Below are positions 9,984 through 18,500 of a DNA stretch of 53,652 bases, one piece after another (positions within the stretch are counted from its first letter, which is position 1; the number at the start of each line of letters is the position of its first letter). Source of the DNA: Hondaea fermentalgiana (lineage: Eukaryota; Sar; Bigyra; Thraustochytrida; Thraustochytriidae); NCBI GenBank assembly GCA_014084085.1, contig NPFB01000038.1, positions 114,063 to 167,714 on the forward strand. The letters are read 5' to 3'. The position numbers and the translations under genes were made by a program. The notes under the pieces were generated by a model. The model searched no databases. It was given only the letters and a program-made list of their open reading frames with translations, and was not told where the DNA came from.

Positions 9984-10637
9984 CGTCGCAGCTGCAAGCA
10001 ACTTTTTGCTTTCCGAAGTCTGTCTTCCTTGTTGCCTTCTTTCCTTTCTTGACGAGTTTAGACGCAGCAACCTACGCGCGCAGGCGTGCCCCTTCACTCG
10101 CTCCCGAGCTTCTGGCAGCTCGTTCTCCAAGACCTTGGCAGTTCTGGGCTCTGGTTCTGCATTTCGTCGCATTGGTATGATAGATAGGCCAAAAGCTGAG
10201 TCTTTCGTTTTGTGTTTTCGGAGTGCCGCGGCGGGTCTGAAACCGTCAAATGTACGTATACACATTGCACGAGAGCAGCGAGGCAAGTGTCGATCCAAGC
10301 TGAGAGCGAGAGCTGGACAAAGTCGAGGCGAGGTGAGACGAGGCGAGGCGAGTCGAAGTCGGGCGACTTGACTTGACGTGACGCGTCCGAGTACGGCTCG
10401 AAAAAGGAATCAAATCAAGTGTGATGGAGACTTGCGAGGACAAAAGAAGCGGGCAACTCTGATCGGCGTTGGAAAGATTGTAGTTGGGAATTCGTTCTTA
10501 TTTTATTTTCGAGAAAACGAAAGAAATGTGGATAGGCATACAGTCAGGAGCGGTTAGGAGGGGTTGATCAAGGTAAGAATGCAAGTCGGCTGGCGATGCG
10601 CGAGCAAAGCCAACCACGCTAGACATTCGATTGCAAA
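9984..10637. other. Intergenic region upstream of the RCC1-like gene
   Basis: About 650 bp between the RCC1-like start and the stop of the small Cys-rich gene. It includes a degenerate GGCGAGGTGAG/GACGAGGCGAGG tract near 10322-10350. The in-frame extension of RCC1 exon 1 back to 10298 looks non-coding because the signal peptide start at 9983 is better. No gene seen. Confidence 0.55.
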
Positions 10638-11277
10638 TTAGATGTCGCTGCGCGTATCCGCAACGTTGACTCGCTGACGGACTTTATAAATGGCAAAGAC
10701 GCCAATAACAAGAAGAGACGCCGAGTAGACAACAGAGTGAAAAGCTTGGACACGAGAAGAAGACGAGGACGTCGACGCGGATGTGCGGTCTCCGAAGACT
10801 GCGGCCATGTTGCTTCCAGACCAAATGTGTGCATAGTCGTAGTCGCCACCATTCTTCTTGGTGTTACCCGCGCCTACCTTGTTCTCAGCCTTGTCGCCAC
10901 ATCGATATTCCGAAGGATCCTTGGGATTTGGCTCGCAGGTGAGCCCAATGCAGCATCGAGGTCCATTATCGGGATCGCAGAGCGGAAATTGACCAACACT
11001 ACGCGTTGATATTACAAGATGGTCAGTTGGTACTACTCTTTTTGTTTTGGGGCGTGGATGATACCTTTGTAACCACCTGGGACGCGCGCATCTCCTGTCG
11101 ACCACTCGAGCACACTTACATTGTCGGTCTGATACAGTCGGGCGAGTACATGGGCAAGTTATTCACAAAGTTCAGCCCGCGACGGCCTCGCAACGAGGCC
11201 GAGTCGACGTCCGCAGCGCTTGCGCTCTGTACGAGCACGAGCGCCACCAGCATGAGCGCCAGCATGCTCGGCTTCAT
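10638..11277 (-). CDS. Small Cys-rich type I membrane protein
   Basis: Two exons, 11120-11277 and 10638-10998, with donor GTAAGT, acceptor GCGTAG and phase 2; 172 residues. The N-terminus is a clear signal peptide (MKPSMLALMLVALVLVQSASA). After a short spacer the ectodomain carries a compact Cys cluster with spacing C-x6-CC-x4-C-x10-C, around GPRCCIGLTCEPNP. A Gly/Asn/Lys-rich linker, a Ser run and a single hydrophobic segment (VVYSASLLVIGVFAIY) follow, then a 15-residue basic/acidic tail. I do not recognise the family; the Cys spacing resembles small disulfide domains of secreted peptides, but that is only a resemblance. It is divergent from the TFIIB-like gene across a repeat-bearing region. 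Confidence 0.75.
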
Positions 11278-11915
11278 TGCGCTTTCTCGCGTCTTCTCCC
11301 TTTAACGCCGCGGCGGCCCCGCTGAGCGAGGCGCCAAGGGCGCACGGGTGTTGCGTAGACCGCTCGCGCGCGCGCGGGCGAGTGCGCGCGGGCGAGTGCG
11401 CGCGGGACGCGGCTCGAGCGCGCGTAGGTTCGGGGGTGGACGCGTGATTTCGAGCTTTGCAAGTCCCACAAAAGGAAAGAGGCGGGGGAGGGGGTGCCGC
11501 ACTTTGTCTCCCGCGTCGCAAGTCGGCCAAACGCGGCTTGCAAGCTGGAGTATCCTGCGCCAAGTCGGGAATGCAGATCTGGGCTCGCGAGCGCGAAGCG
11601 CGCAGTGAGTTAAACGGCGGCGCAAGTGGAGCAGATGGAGGCGCAAGTGGAGCAAACCGGGGCGCAACAGGCCGTTGGCGCGGCCTGGCAGGTGAGATCC
11701 GACGGCGAGGCGCAAGTGGGGAAAAAGCGAAGCGCAAGTGGGATATACGGCACGGCGCAAGTGGGGATGGGAGGCGGGCAAGTGGAGCAAAGCGACGAGG
11801 CAGGCAGGCAAGTTGTTGATGCGAATGAGCGAAGCATCAAAACCCGGTCGCGAGGCGCGGCGACAAAGCGCGCGGGCGAGGCGCGGGGGCGGAGCAGGAG
11901 CAGGCCCGCGGCGCG
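11278..11915. promoter_or_regulatory. Divergent promoter region with repeated GCGCAAGTGG motif
   Basis: Separates the Cys-rich membrane protein (minus) from the TFIIB-like gene (plus). It contains five exact GCGCAAGTGG decamers, at 11620, 11641, 11710, 11732 and 11755, and a variant near 11774. CAAGTC-type relatives lie at about 11459-11570. The same motif in reverse orientation appears near 46735-46809, upstream of another divergent pair. A transcription-factor site is an inference. Confidence 0.5.
11620..11786 (+). repeat. Irregularly spaced GCGCAAGTGG repeat cluster
   Basis: Five exact copies of the decamer plus one imperfect copy, with spacings of 21, 69, 22 and 23 bases and unlike flanks. 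Irregular spacing with a constant core suggests binding sites more than a slippage microsatellite. Confidence 0.7.
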
Positions 11916-12932
11916 ATGGAGGACCTGGAGGCGCAGATCGTGCACCAGCTGTGCCCGGACCGCACCCTGGCGAGCGTGGAGGCGCTCATGCCCGCGGTGC
12001 GCGACAAGCACGAGGAGGCCGCGCGCAAGCGCAACAAGGTCGCGGACGCCGCGAACCTGCTCGTGACGAACTACAGATGCGTGAACTGCAGGAATGCAGA
12101 CCAGGGACTCTTTCTTGAAGATTACAAGCACGGCCAGGTGACGTGCCGCAGGTGCGGCGTTGTCCTCGAGGACCGCAGGGTCCACGACGGCGAGTGGAAA
12201 CGGCAATTCTCTGGCGACGATAATCCCAGCCAGCATGGCCCAGCACCCGACCCACGGTTCTCTAGCGGACACAACCTTCGCACGCACATTTCTGGCGGGA
12301 GTGGAAAAGGTGCGGGTTCCAAATTATCGAAAAAAGAGCTCACCGATCTCAAAACCTTTCAGGACCGTATCGAGATGGATCTCAGTAACATGACTGCCTC
12401 TGCTACGGACATGCAGCGCACGCGGATAGGCTACAAGGACCAGCAGAAGAAAAAGGTGTTTATGCTCATCGACGATGTCGGCGCCTCTCTGCATTTACAC
12501 GAAAAGGTCGTCCAATATGCACAAGGTCTCTTTGCGACCTATCGTGATGCGCTCGAGCAAGTCCAGCAGCGCGACGCCGTCACGGCGGCTTGCCTTATTC
12601 TCGCCCTGCGCGAGGTCACGCGAGACGGCGGTAATGCACTGTCAGGCCGCGGGGGCGGCCCCGCCGCCGTGGGCTCGAAACGAAAGCTCGGTGATGCGGG
12701 GGACAACAATCGAGCCAAAAAGGCCGCTTCTTACGAGGACATGCACCCTTTTCCTTGCAAGTACTGCACCAAGCGCTTCAGTAATGCCAAGGACCGTCGA
12801 ATTCACATGCGCGCCTGTCCGAACAAGGGCAAGGCTGCAGCGGCCGCCAAGGCGCCTGCGTCTTCCTCCGCTGGATCTGGAGCATCAAAATCATCGGGTC
12901 CATCATCCTCGTCCTCCGCGACCAAGTCTTGA
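11916..12932 (+). CDS. TFIIB-like protein with one cyclin repeat and a C-terminal C2HC finger
   Basis: 338 residues. An N-terminal helix is followed by a TFIIB-type zinc ribbon, with C55-x2-C58 and C77-x2-C80 in the context CRRCGVVLEDR. Its VVLEDR is the typical ribbon end that precedes the B-reader. A B-linker-like stretch follows (ERxW equivalent: GEWKRQF). Residues ~178-237 form one cyclin-like repeat (KKVFMLIDDVGASLHL ... AACLILALREV). Standard TFIIB has two cyclin repeats; here the second is absent, replaced by a basic linker, a zinc finger C281-x2-C284-x12-H297-x3-C301 and an Ala/Ser-rich tail. It is likely nuclear, acting in RNA polymerase initiation or a specialised regulatory role. 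Whether it supports general transcription is doubtful given the missing repeat. It could be a lineage-specific TFIIB paralogue. Confidence 0.82.
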   Translation: MEDLEAQIVHQLCPDRTLASVEALMPAVRDKHEEAARKRNKVADAANLLVTNYRCVNCRNADQGLFLEDYKHGQVTCRRCGVVLEDRRVHDGEWKRQFSGDDNPSQHGPAPDPRFSSGHNLRTHISGGSGKGAGSKLSKKELTDLKTFQDRIEMDLSNMTASATDMQRTRIGYKDQQKKKVFMLIDDVGASLHLHEKVVQYAQGLFATYRDALEQVQQRDAVTAACLILALREVTRDGGNALSGRGGGPAAVGSKRKLGDAGDNNRAKKAASYEDMHPFPCKYCTKRFSNAKDRRIHMRACPNKGKAAAAAKAPASSSAGSGASKSSGPSSSSSATKS

Positions 12933-13779
12933 GCTGAAAACGCGAGTCTTGCGTGCCCTTCTGCGTGCTCTTCACTGTGAAAAGAAAAGAAAAGTCAGGA
13001 GCCAAGGAAGGAAAAAGGAAAACGAGATTGGAGACCTGCAGCAAAGGCCGGCCTCTATCTCCACTTACTTACTTATCACCTTTAACTTACGTAATAAATA
13101 GTCCACCAACAGGTTGTAGTTCTTTATCGTCTCCCTTAGCACTCTCTCTCTTTCGTAAACCACTCTCGCCCAGACGGGTCTGCGCGCCACTCACTCTCTG
13201 CCCGGCGCTCCAGCAGCTGCACGAGGAGCAGCCTGGTTGACAGGTAGGCAAAAGCGGCGGATTTGGGCCCAGTCTCGCGGGGACGGCGTGCAGGCGCTGC
13301 GAATATTTTCCCGCAGCGCGCACAATATCAATCCCGAAATCCTCGTGACGGACGCCCGCTCCTCGCGCGCTCCCTCTCCCGCGTGCACGCGCCCGCCCGC
13401 CGCCCGCCCGCCCGCCGCGCGCCGCGCGCAGATCGCAGAGCGCAGCCCGCGCCGTGCTCGCGGGAGCGCGTCCGCAGGGAGGCAAGGGGAATTGGAGATC
13501 GGGCCGAGTCCTCGCCATCCCTCCCTCCATCCCGGCGCGCTCGCCCAGAACGCCGACGCGCGTGCCGCGTGCCGCCGCCGCGGAGCGCGAGCGCGCGTGC
13601 CGGGCGGCCCGGCCGACCGGGCGAGCGAGCGAGGGAGTGCGCGAGCGCGCCGTCGCCTCGTGGCTGGCAGCTAAGCTAGCTAACCCGTGTGCGGCCTCTC
13701 CGCGCCTTCTTTCTTTCTTTCTTTCTTTCTTCTCCTTGACTCGCGCCAAGAGCCCGTGCCTGTGCCCGAGCGCGAAGGC
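12933..13779. other. Upstream region of the bHLH gene
   Basis: About 850 bp downstream of the TFIIB-like gene and upstream of the bHLH gene. A (TTTC)n pyrimidine run at about 13706-13733 lies 50 bp before the start codon and is probably in the 5' leader. The rest is GC-rich without a supported gene; the long minus-strand frame here is the shadow of the bHLH gene. Confidence 0.6.
13706..13733 (+). repeat. (TTTC)n pyrimidine tract in the bHLH 5' leader
   Basis: Repeated TTTC units directly upstream of the bHLH start codon. Confidence 0.85.
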
Positions 13780-15018
13780 ATGGCCACCATGGGCGACCTG
13801 GACGAGCTGCCGTGGACGGAAGACCTCGACCACGACAGCCTCCTCAACGGCGTGCTCGAAAACACGGGCGGAGGCCCCACCACCGACATCAGCAGGAGAC
13901 TTCGGACCGCATCGGATATGCACCAGAGCGGGCTCCTGAATAATGACGAAAAGGCGACCTTCAAGCAGCTCGTGCTGCAGCGCGACGCCTCGCTCGATAC
14001 AGATCTCGCCAACTTGAACAAGTCCGCTACGCCGAGCGAACGCAGAAGTAGCTACATGAACCTCAAGAGCACGCTTCGTAAAAACAGTCTCCAGGTCAAC
14101 ATGAACCGACTGAGCATGAGCGGCGTCGATCTTCTGGCGGACGAAATGGACGAGGATGCCAACTTCTCTGAACTCATTGACCCCAGCGTCTTTGACGATT
14201 TTGCAAGCTCTGAAATCGCCTTTCCACCCGCGCCCAGCGAGACAAGCTCCACATCCAATGGCTCCGACGGCCACCACCCTCTTACGCGAAAGGCGAGTAC
14301 GGAGAGCTTTCGTCGCAAGTCTGTGACCTCGGCGGGCCCGCCGCCCCCAGCCCCGAAGCAGGCCTCGCAGACTGCGCGGACTCAAAGATCGTCGCAGCCG
14401 CAAACTCAGTCGCACAACCAACAGACTTCCGCCGGGAACCAAAGACAGCGCCAGCAGCAGCAACACCCTCATCAGCAGCGACAGCAGCCACGAGCCGCCA
14501 ATGCGCACAGCATGCAGAGCGGCCCCCCGCGCGGACCGACCGCCGCGCAGCACCCACGACCCATGTCTGCCGCCCAACTCCAGTTCCAAACCCATCGACA
14601 GAACTGGCTTCAGGAGACCGCACGTCAACAGGCACAACACCCTCAGATGTACCAGCCTATTGCCCCGCTCAATTCGAGCGCGAACAGGTCGAAATACCCC
14701 GAGGCTAGGCCTTCTGTTCAGGCCCAAGCCCCGCTCCGTCATACAGACTCGATGGCGGACGATGTTGATGTAGACCCCTCGACAGCAAAGGAAAAGAAGA
14801 ACGAGCGCGAGCGTCGCCGTCGTCAACAAGTCTCCCAAGGCTTTACCGACCTTTTCAAGCTTCTGAAAATGCCCGAAGCCGTCAAGATGGAAAAGTCGAC
14901 TGTCCTCAACGCCGCGCTCGATCGCGTGCGCGAGCTTGATCACACCCACAAGAGTCTCCTCGAGGAGAATCGTAGACTTCGCGCGCAAGCCGCCAGTCTT
15001 GGCATCAAGGTTGACTAA
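13780..15018 (+). CDS. bHLH-leucine zipper transcription factor
   Basis: 412 residues from the ATG at 13780, which sits in a good context with a second ATG three codons on; the frame is open further upstream but there it reads through the pyrimidine tract. The C-terminus carries the DNA-binding module: a basic region (KKNERERRRRQQVSQGF), helix 1, a loop, helix 2 (KMEKSTVLNAALDRVREL) at about residues 336-385, then a short coiled-coil/zipper (LLEENRRLRAQAASL). The basic region has the ERxRR core of E-box binders. The preceding half is acidic (LPWTEDLDHDSLLNGVLEN), possibly an activation region, and then Gln/Pro-rich. It probably acts as a nuclear dimer. The gene converges with RecQ4. Confidence 0.88.
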   Translation: MATMGDLDELPWTEDLDHDSLLNGVLENTGGGPTTDISRRLRTASDMHQSGLLNNDEKATFKQLVLQRDASLDTDLANLNKSATPSERRSSYMNLKSTLRKNSLQVNMNRLSMSGVDLLADEMDEDANFSELIDPSVFDDFASSEIAFPPAPSETSSTSNGSDGHHPLTRKASTESFRRKSVTSAGPPPPAPKQASQTARTQRSSQPQTQSHNQQTSAGNQRQRQQQQHPHQQRQQPRAANAHSMQSGPPRGPTAAQHPRPMSAAQLQFQTHRQNWLQETARQQAQHPQMYQPIAPLNSSANRSKYPEARPSVQAQAPLRHTDSMADDVDVDPSTAKEKKNERERRRRQQVSQGFTDLFKLLKMPEAVKMEKSTVLNAALDRVRELDHTHKSLLEENRRLRAQAASLGIKVD

Positions 15019-15559
15019 CGCAAACGGCGAGACGCACGATCTGTGCTCTGGGTTGAGCCGGGCTCGTGACGGCTGGTCCGTCCATCTCTCTTTGTTTCTC
15101 TCCTTTGAATGTCAAGCCCGCAAGATGCTAATGTCCGATTCTTCCTCCCGTTCGTATTGCAATGCATCACAGGTGGAATGGGACGCTTGCTCCTTGGCCA
15201 AGCTTTGCTCATCTCTTTCCACACACGCATCCTTGCTTACATACTTTTTGTCTTTCCAATCCAGCACTCAGTCAGTCATCTTGCACCAGGCACCACCAGC
15301 TTGGTCTCGTAAAAAGCATTCTCAAGCTTATACATAATCACACATGATTTTTCATTTCACAGTCTTCGTCCGGATGATCTCAAGGCATGATGCGGCCGCC
15401 ACGTGGCCCCTAGCACGCGCTTTCTCGTTTATTTCCCAAAGCGCGTTTCAAGGATCACAAGAGCACCGAGGAAAGAAAAGTATGGCATAGCCTAAACCAT
15501 GGTACCAAATGGTACTCACTCAAAGAATCGATTATACATGATTTTTCATTTTACAATCT
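15019..15559. other. Convergent 3' region of bHLH and RecQ4 genes, with a short duplication
   Basis: About 540 bp between two stop codons. A block at 15342-15367 recurs at 15536-15561 with a few mismatches (core ACATGATTTTTCATTT), so part of the RecQ4 3' flank has been duplicated about 194 bp away. A perfect inverted repeat, GTACCA-AA-TGGTAC, lies at 15502-15515. No gene seen. Confidence 0.6.
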
Positions 15560-18500
15560 TCATGCGTCGATTTCCTCACGCACACGTACTGCGCTTGCGA
15601 TTCGCAGCTCGCGGAGCGCAGCGTCACCTAATGCCTCGAGCTCATCGAAGCGGTGCGACCGCCACTTGCCCCAGTACGCGCTCGTCTTCCAACGCGCGTA
15701 CGGATAACAAGGGCTGGAAATTCCGTGGAGAATGCGCGCCAACACGCGTCCACTCAAAACGCCATCAGCGAGGGCGCGGTCGCGCATCAGACCCTTGAGG
15801 TCGGATAAAACCAACGTTCGAGTCTTGCCTTGAGTCAATGTCTGAAAGGGAATCTCTGCAAGAGCACAAAGGTCGTCGCTGTCATCTGCTACTGTAGCAT
15901 GAGGATTGGCTGCACCAAGTTCCTCCTTGCCCTTTGCATCAATCGCAAAGTATGCGTGAAGCCGCGTTTCAACGTCATCGCGTCTGTCTTCAGCAAGAAG
16001 AGAAAAGACGCCAAACGCTTGTTCAATCTTTTGCGCCTGCAGCTGCTCCAATTCTGCGGCCTTGCGCACGAGCTCATCCACCACCTTTTCAGCTTCACCT
16101 TGCCACCGCGCATCGGCCGGGTCCGTGGCACGAATATAGAGAGCCGGCTCTGAGAAAGTCAGCGAGATTGCGCGCCGCGTCTGGAGCTCGGACAGAACCC
16201 GAATGACACCTGACACGCTCATACCTTGCACATCCGCCACCTGCGCCAAGGCACATTTCCCAGAAGCATCAGCTAGCTCCAAGGCCTTCTTGAGCACTCC
16301 GTTCGAGCTAGCTGGGTCCTGCGATCGCAGCACGGAAATTGTGCAGCTCGCGTACCCTGAAGGCAGCAGCTGCACGAGACGCAGAGGCGGCAACGACAAG
16401 TGTACTATGAGGGTCTCTAGAACAGCTTCCTTCATGTCGAGCTTGAGCGCAAGCTCGTCGAGGCGAAGTGCAATTTGCCTCTGAGAACGCCGTTCGCCGA
16501 GCGTCCGGAGCAAGCTGCGAATGGGCATACGCCCGTCGACGCCTTCTGCGTGCGCAAGAGAGTGTAGTCGCATTGCGTCTGCCTCGTCAAACATGCACAC
16601 GCAAACTGCCTCGCGGCCATCGCGACCCGCACGCCCGACCTCTTGTACATAGTCCTCAATGGAACGCGGCATTCCCATGTGAACAACGCCGCGAATATTG
16701 GCCTTGTCAATACCCATGCCAAATGCCACAGTAGCCACGACAACGCGGAAGCTACCTTTCATGAAACCCGTCTGCACCGTCGAACGGTCGCTGCCAGACA
16801 TGCTTCCGTGATAAGCGCGAGCAGAGATGCCGTAGGAACGCAATCGTTCGGCAACCAGCTCTGTCTCGTTGCGTGTGCGAACATAGACAATGACGCTTGC
16901 TGGCTTGGCAAGTCGAGCTCCACTTTCTTCGCGTGCGGATTTCTGGGGCTTGCCCTCACCATCCAGGAGAGTAAGCAGCTTTTTAAATCGATGCTCCCCA
17001 TCGCTGGGGACGATGCAAGCTTCCAAATGGAGATTTTCGCGAAGCCATGAGCCTGCCTTGAGGCCGCTCTTCGCGTCAACGCCGAGCACGCCGCAAATGT
17101 CCCGCACAACCTTTCCTGTAGCGGTTGCCGTGAGGCCCAGCACACAGCGCGGTCGCAAGCACGCCAAATCGTGCCGTGTTTCGTCATTCTCGCTACTGCC
17201 GGTACCCGAGCGCGCAAGCAACTCGCGAAGGCGCAAGAATGCGGGGCGGAAGTTGTGGGACCACGACGAAATACAATGCGCCTCATCGACGCAAACCAGC
17301 GAGATCTCGGGAAGAAGACCAGGCGTTCGCACGAGTCGTTGAAAACTCGACGAAAAGAGTCGTTCAGGTGACACAAAGAGAACCTTGATGCGCCCGGCCT
17401 GCACCATTTTGATCGCCCGAGCCATTTCACGCCCCGACTGCTGGTGCGAGAGAATGGCTCCGGGTATTGCCATGGGCAAACTTTTCAGCTGATCTTCCAT
17501 GAGCGCCACCAGAGGAGAGATAACGAGCGTGAGTCCTGGAAGAAGCAATGCAGGAAGCTGGTAGCAAAGTGACTTGCCGGACCCAGTTCCCTGTACCAGC
17601 AGACTGGACTTGCCTTGCATGATGCGTTTAATTGCCCATAGCTGATCCCCACGAAACTTCTCAAAGCCAAAGACATCTTCAAGAACACCTTCGAGGACCT
17701 CTTCGGAAGGTCCCTTGTCCGCGTCCATTTCGCGGAAAACGTGCTCGTGGGCGTCCTTGCGCTCTAATTCCCCAGCAGCTGCCTCGATGTTGCGCTCCAC
17801 CAGATCGGCCTTTTTCCCGTTCACGGAGAGTCCGCGTCGTTTTAAGGTCTCCTTAAGCTGGGGCACGGACATTGCCGAAAAGGCGACGCGTGCATCAGCA
17901 AGACGTTCCTCCTCAAAGGCAACATCTGAACTCGGCCGAAGAAGCTCCTCCGCGACGCGGTCAGACTGGTCGTCAGCCCACATGAAGAAATTGCATCCTC
18001 CGCGCCCGCCGCCGCCCCGATTTCGCCAAGCTTGCGGGCCGTTATTCTCACGGCCGACGCTGCAAGCATAAAATTGCTTGCCGCGGTTTTTGCCAGCCTT
18101 TTTCACGGTCAATAAGACTGCAGGCAGCTGATGGCCTGGGCAGAGCGGCGCATCGTCGATAGAGGGACGCGAAAGGAGTTTACTAGAGCCCTTCGGCGCA
18201 TCAACTTGGACTGTGCTGTCCGAGCTCGCGGCTGCAAGGCGATCAACGATGCCCTCAAGCGCGTCACTTTGTGTGGCCACCATCTTGCGCTGAGATACCA
18301 GGCCGGACGATGCCCCATCGTGGTCGTTACCCTCTGAGGGGGCATAACCTCTCGCGGACTCGTACATTTCTTTGCGAGCTTTGAGCCGGCCGCTGCCGCC
18401 CTTTTTCCTGTCACGCCATCGATTCTTGCGGAGATCAAGCTTGACAAAGTTCTGTGAAAGCTCGCGGCGTGCCGGTACTGCATTTGGCGCGGTCGCGGCG

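Noticed and set aside
13087..14988. 633-codon minus-strand frame across the bHLH gene
   Set aside because: Antisense shadow of the bHLH coding sequence; composition Arg/Leu/Val as expected from antisense GC-rich codons.
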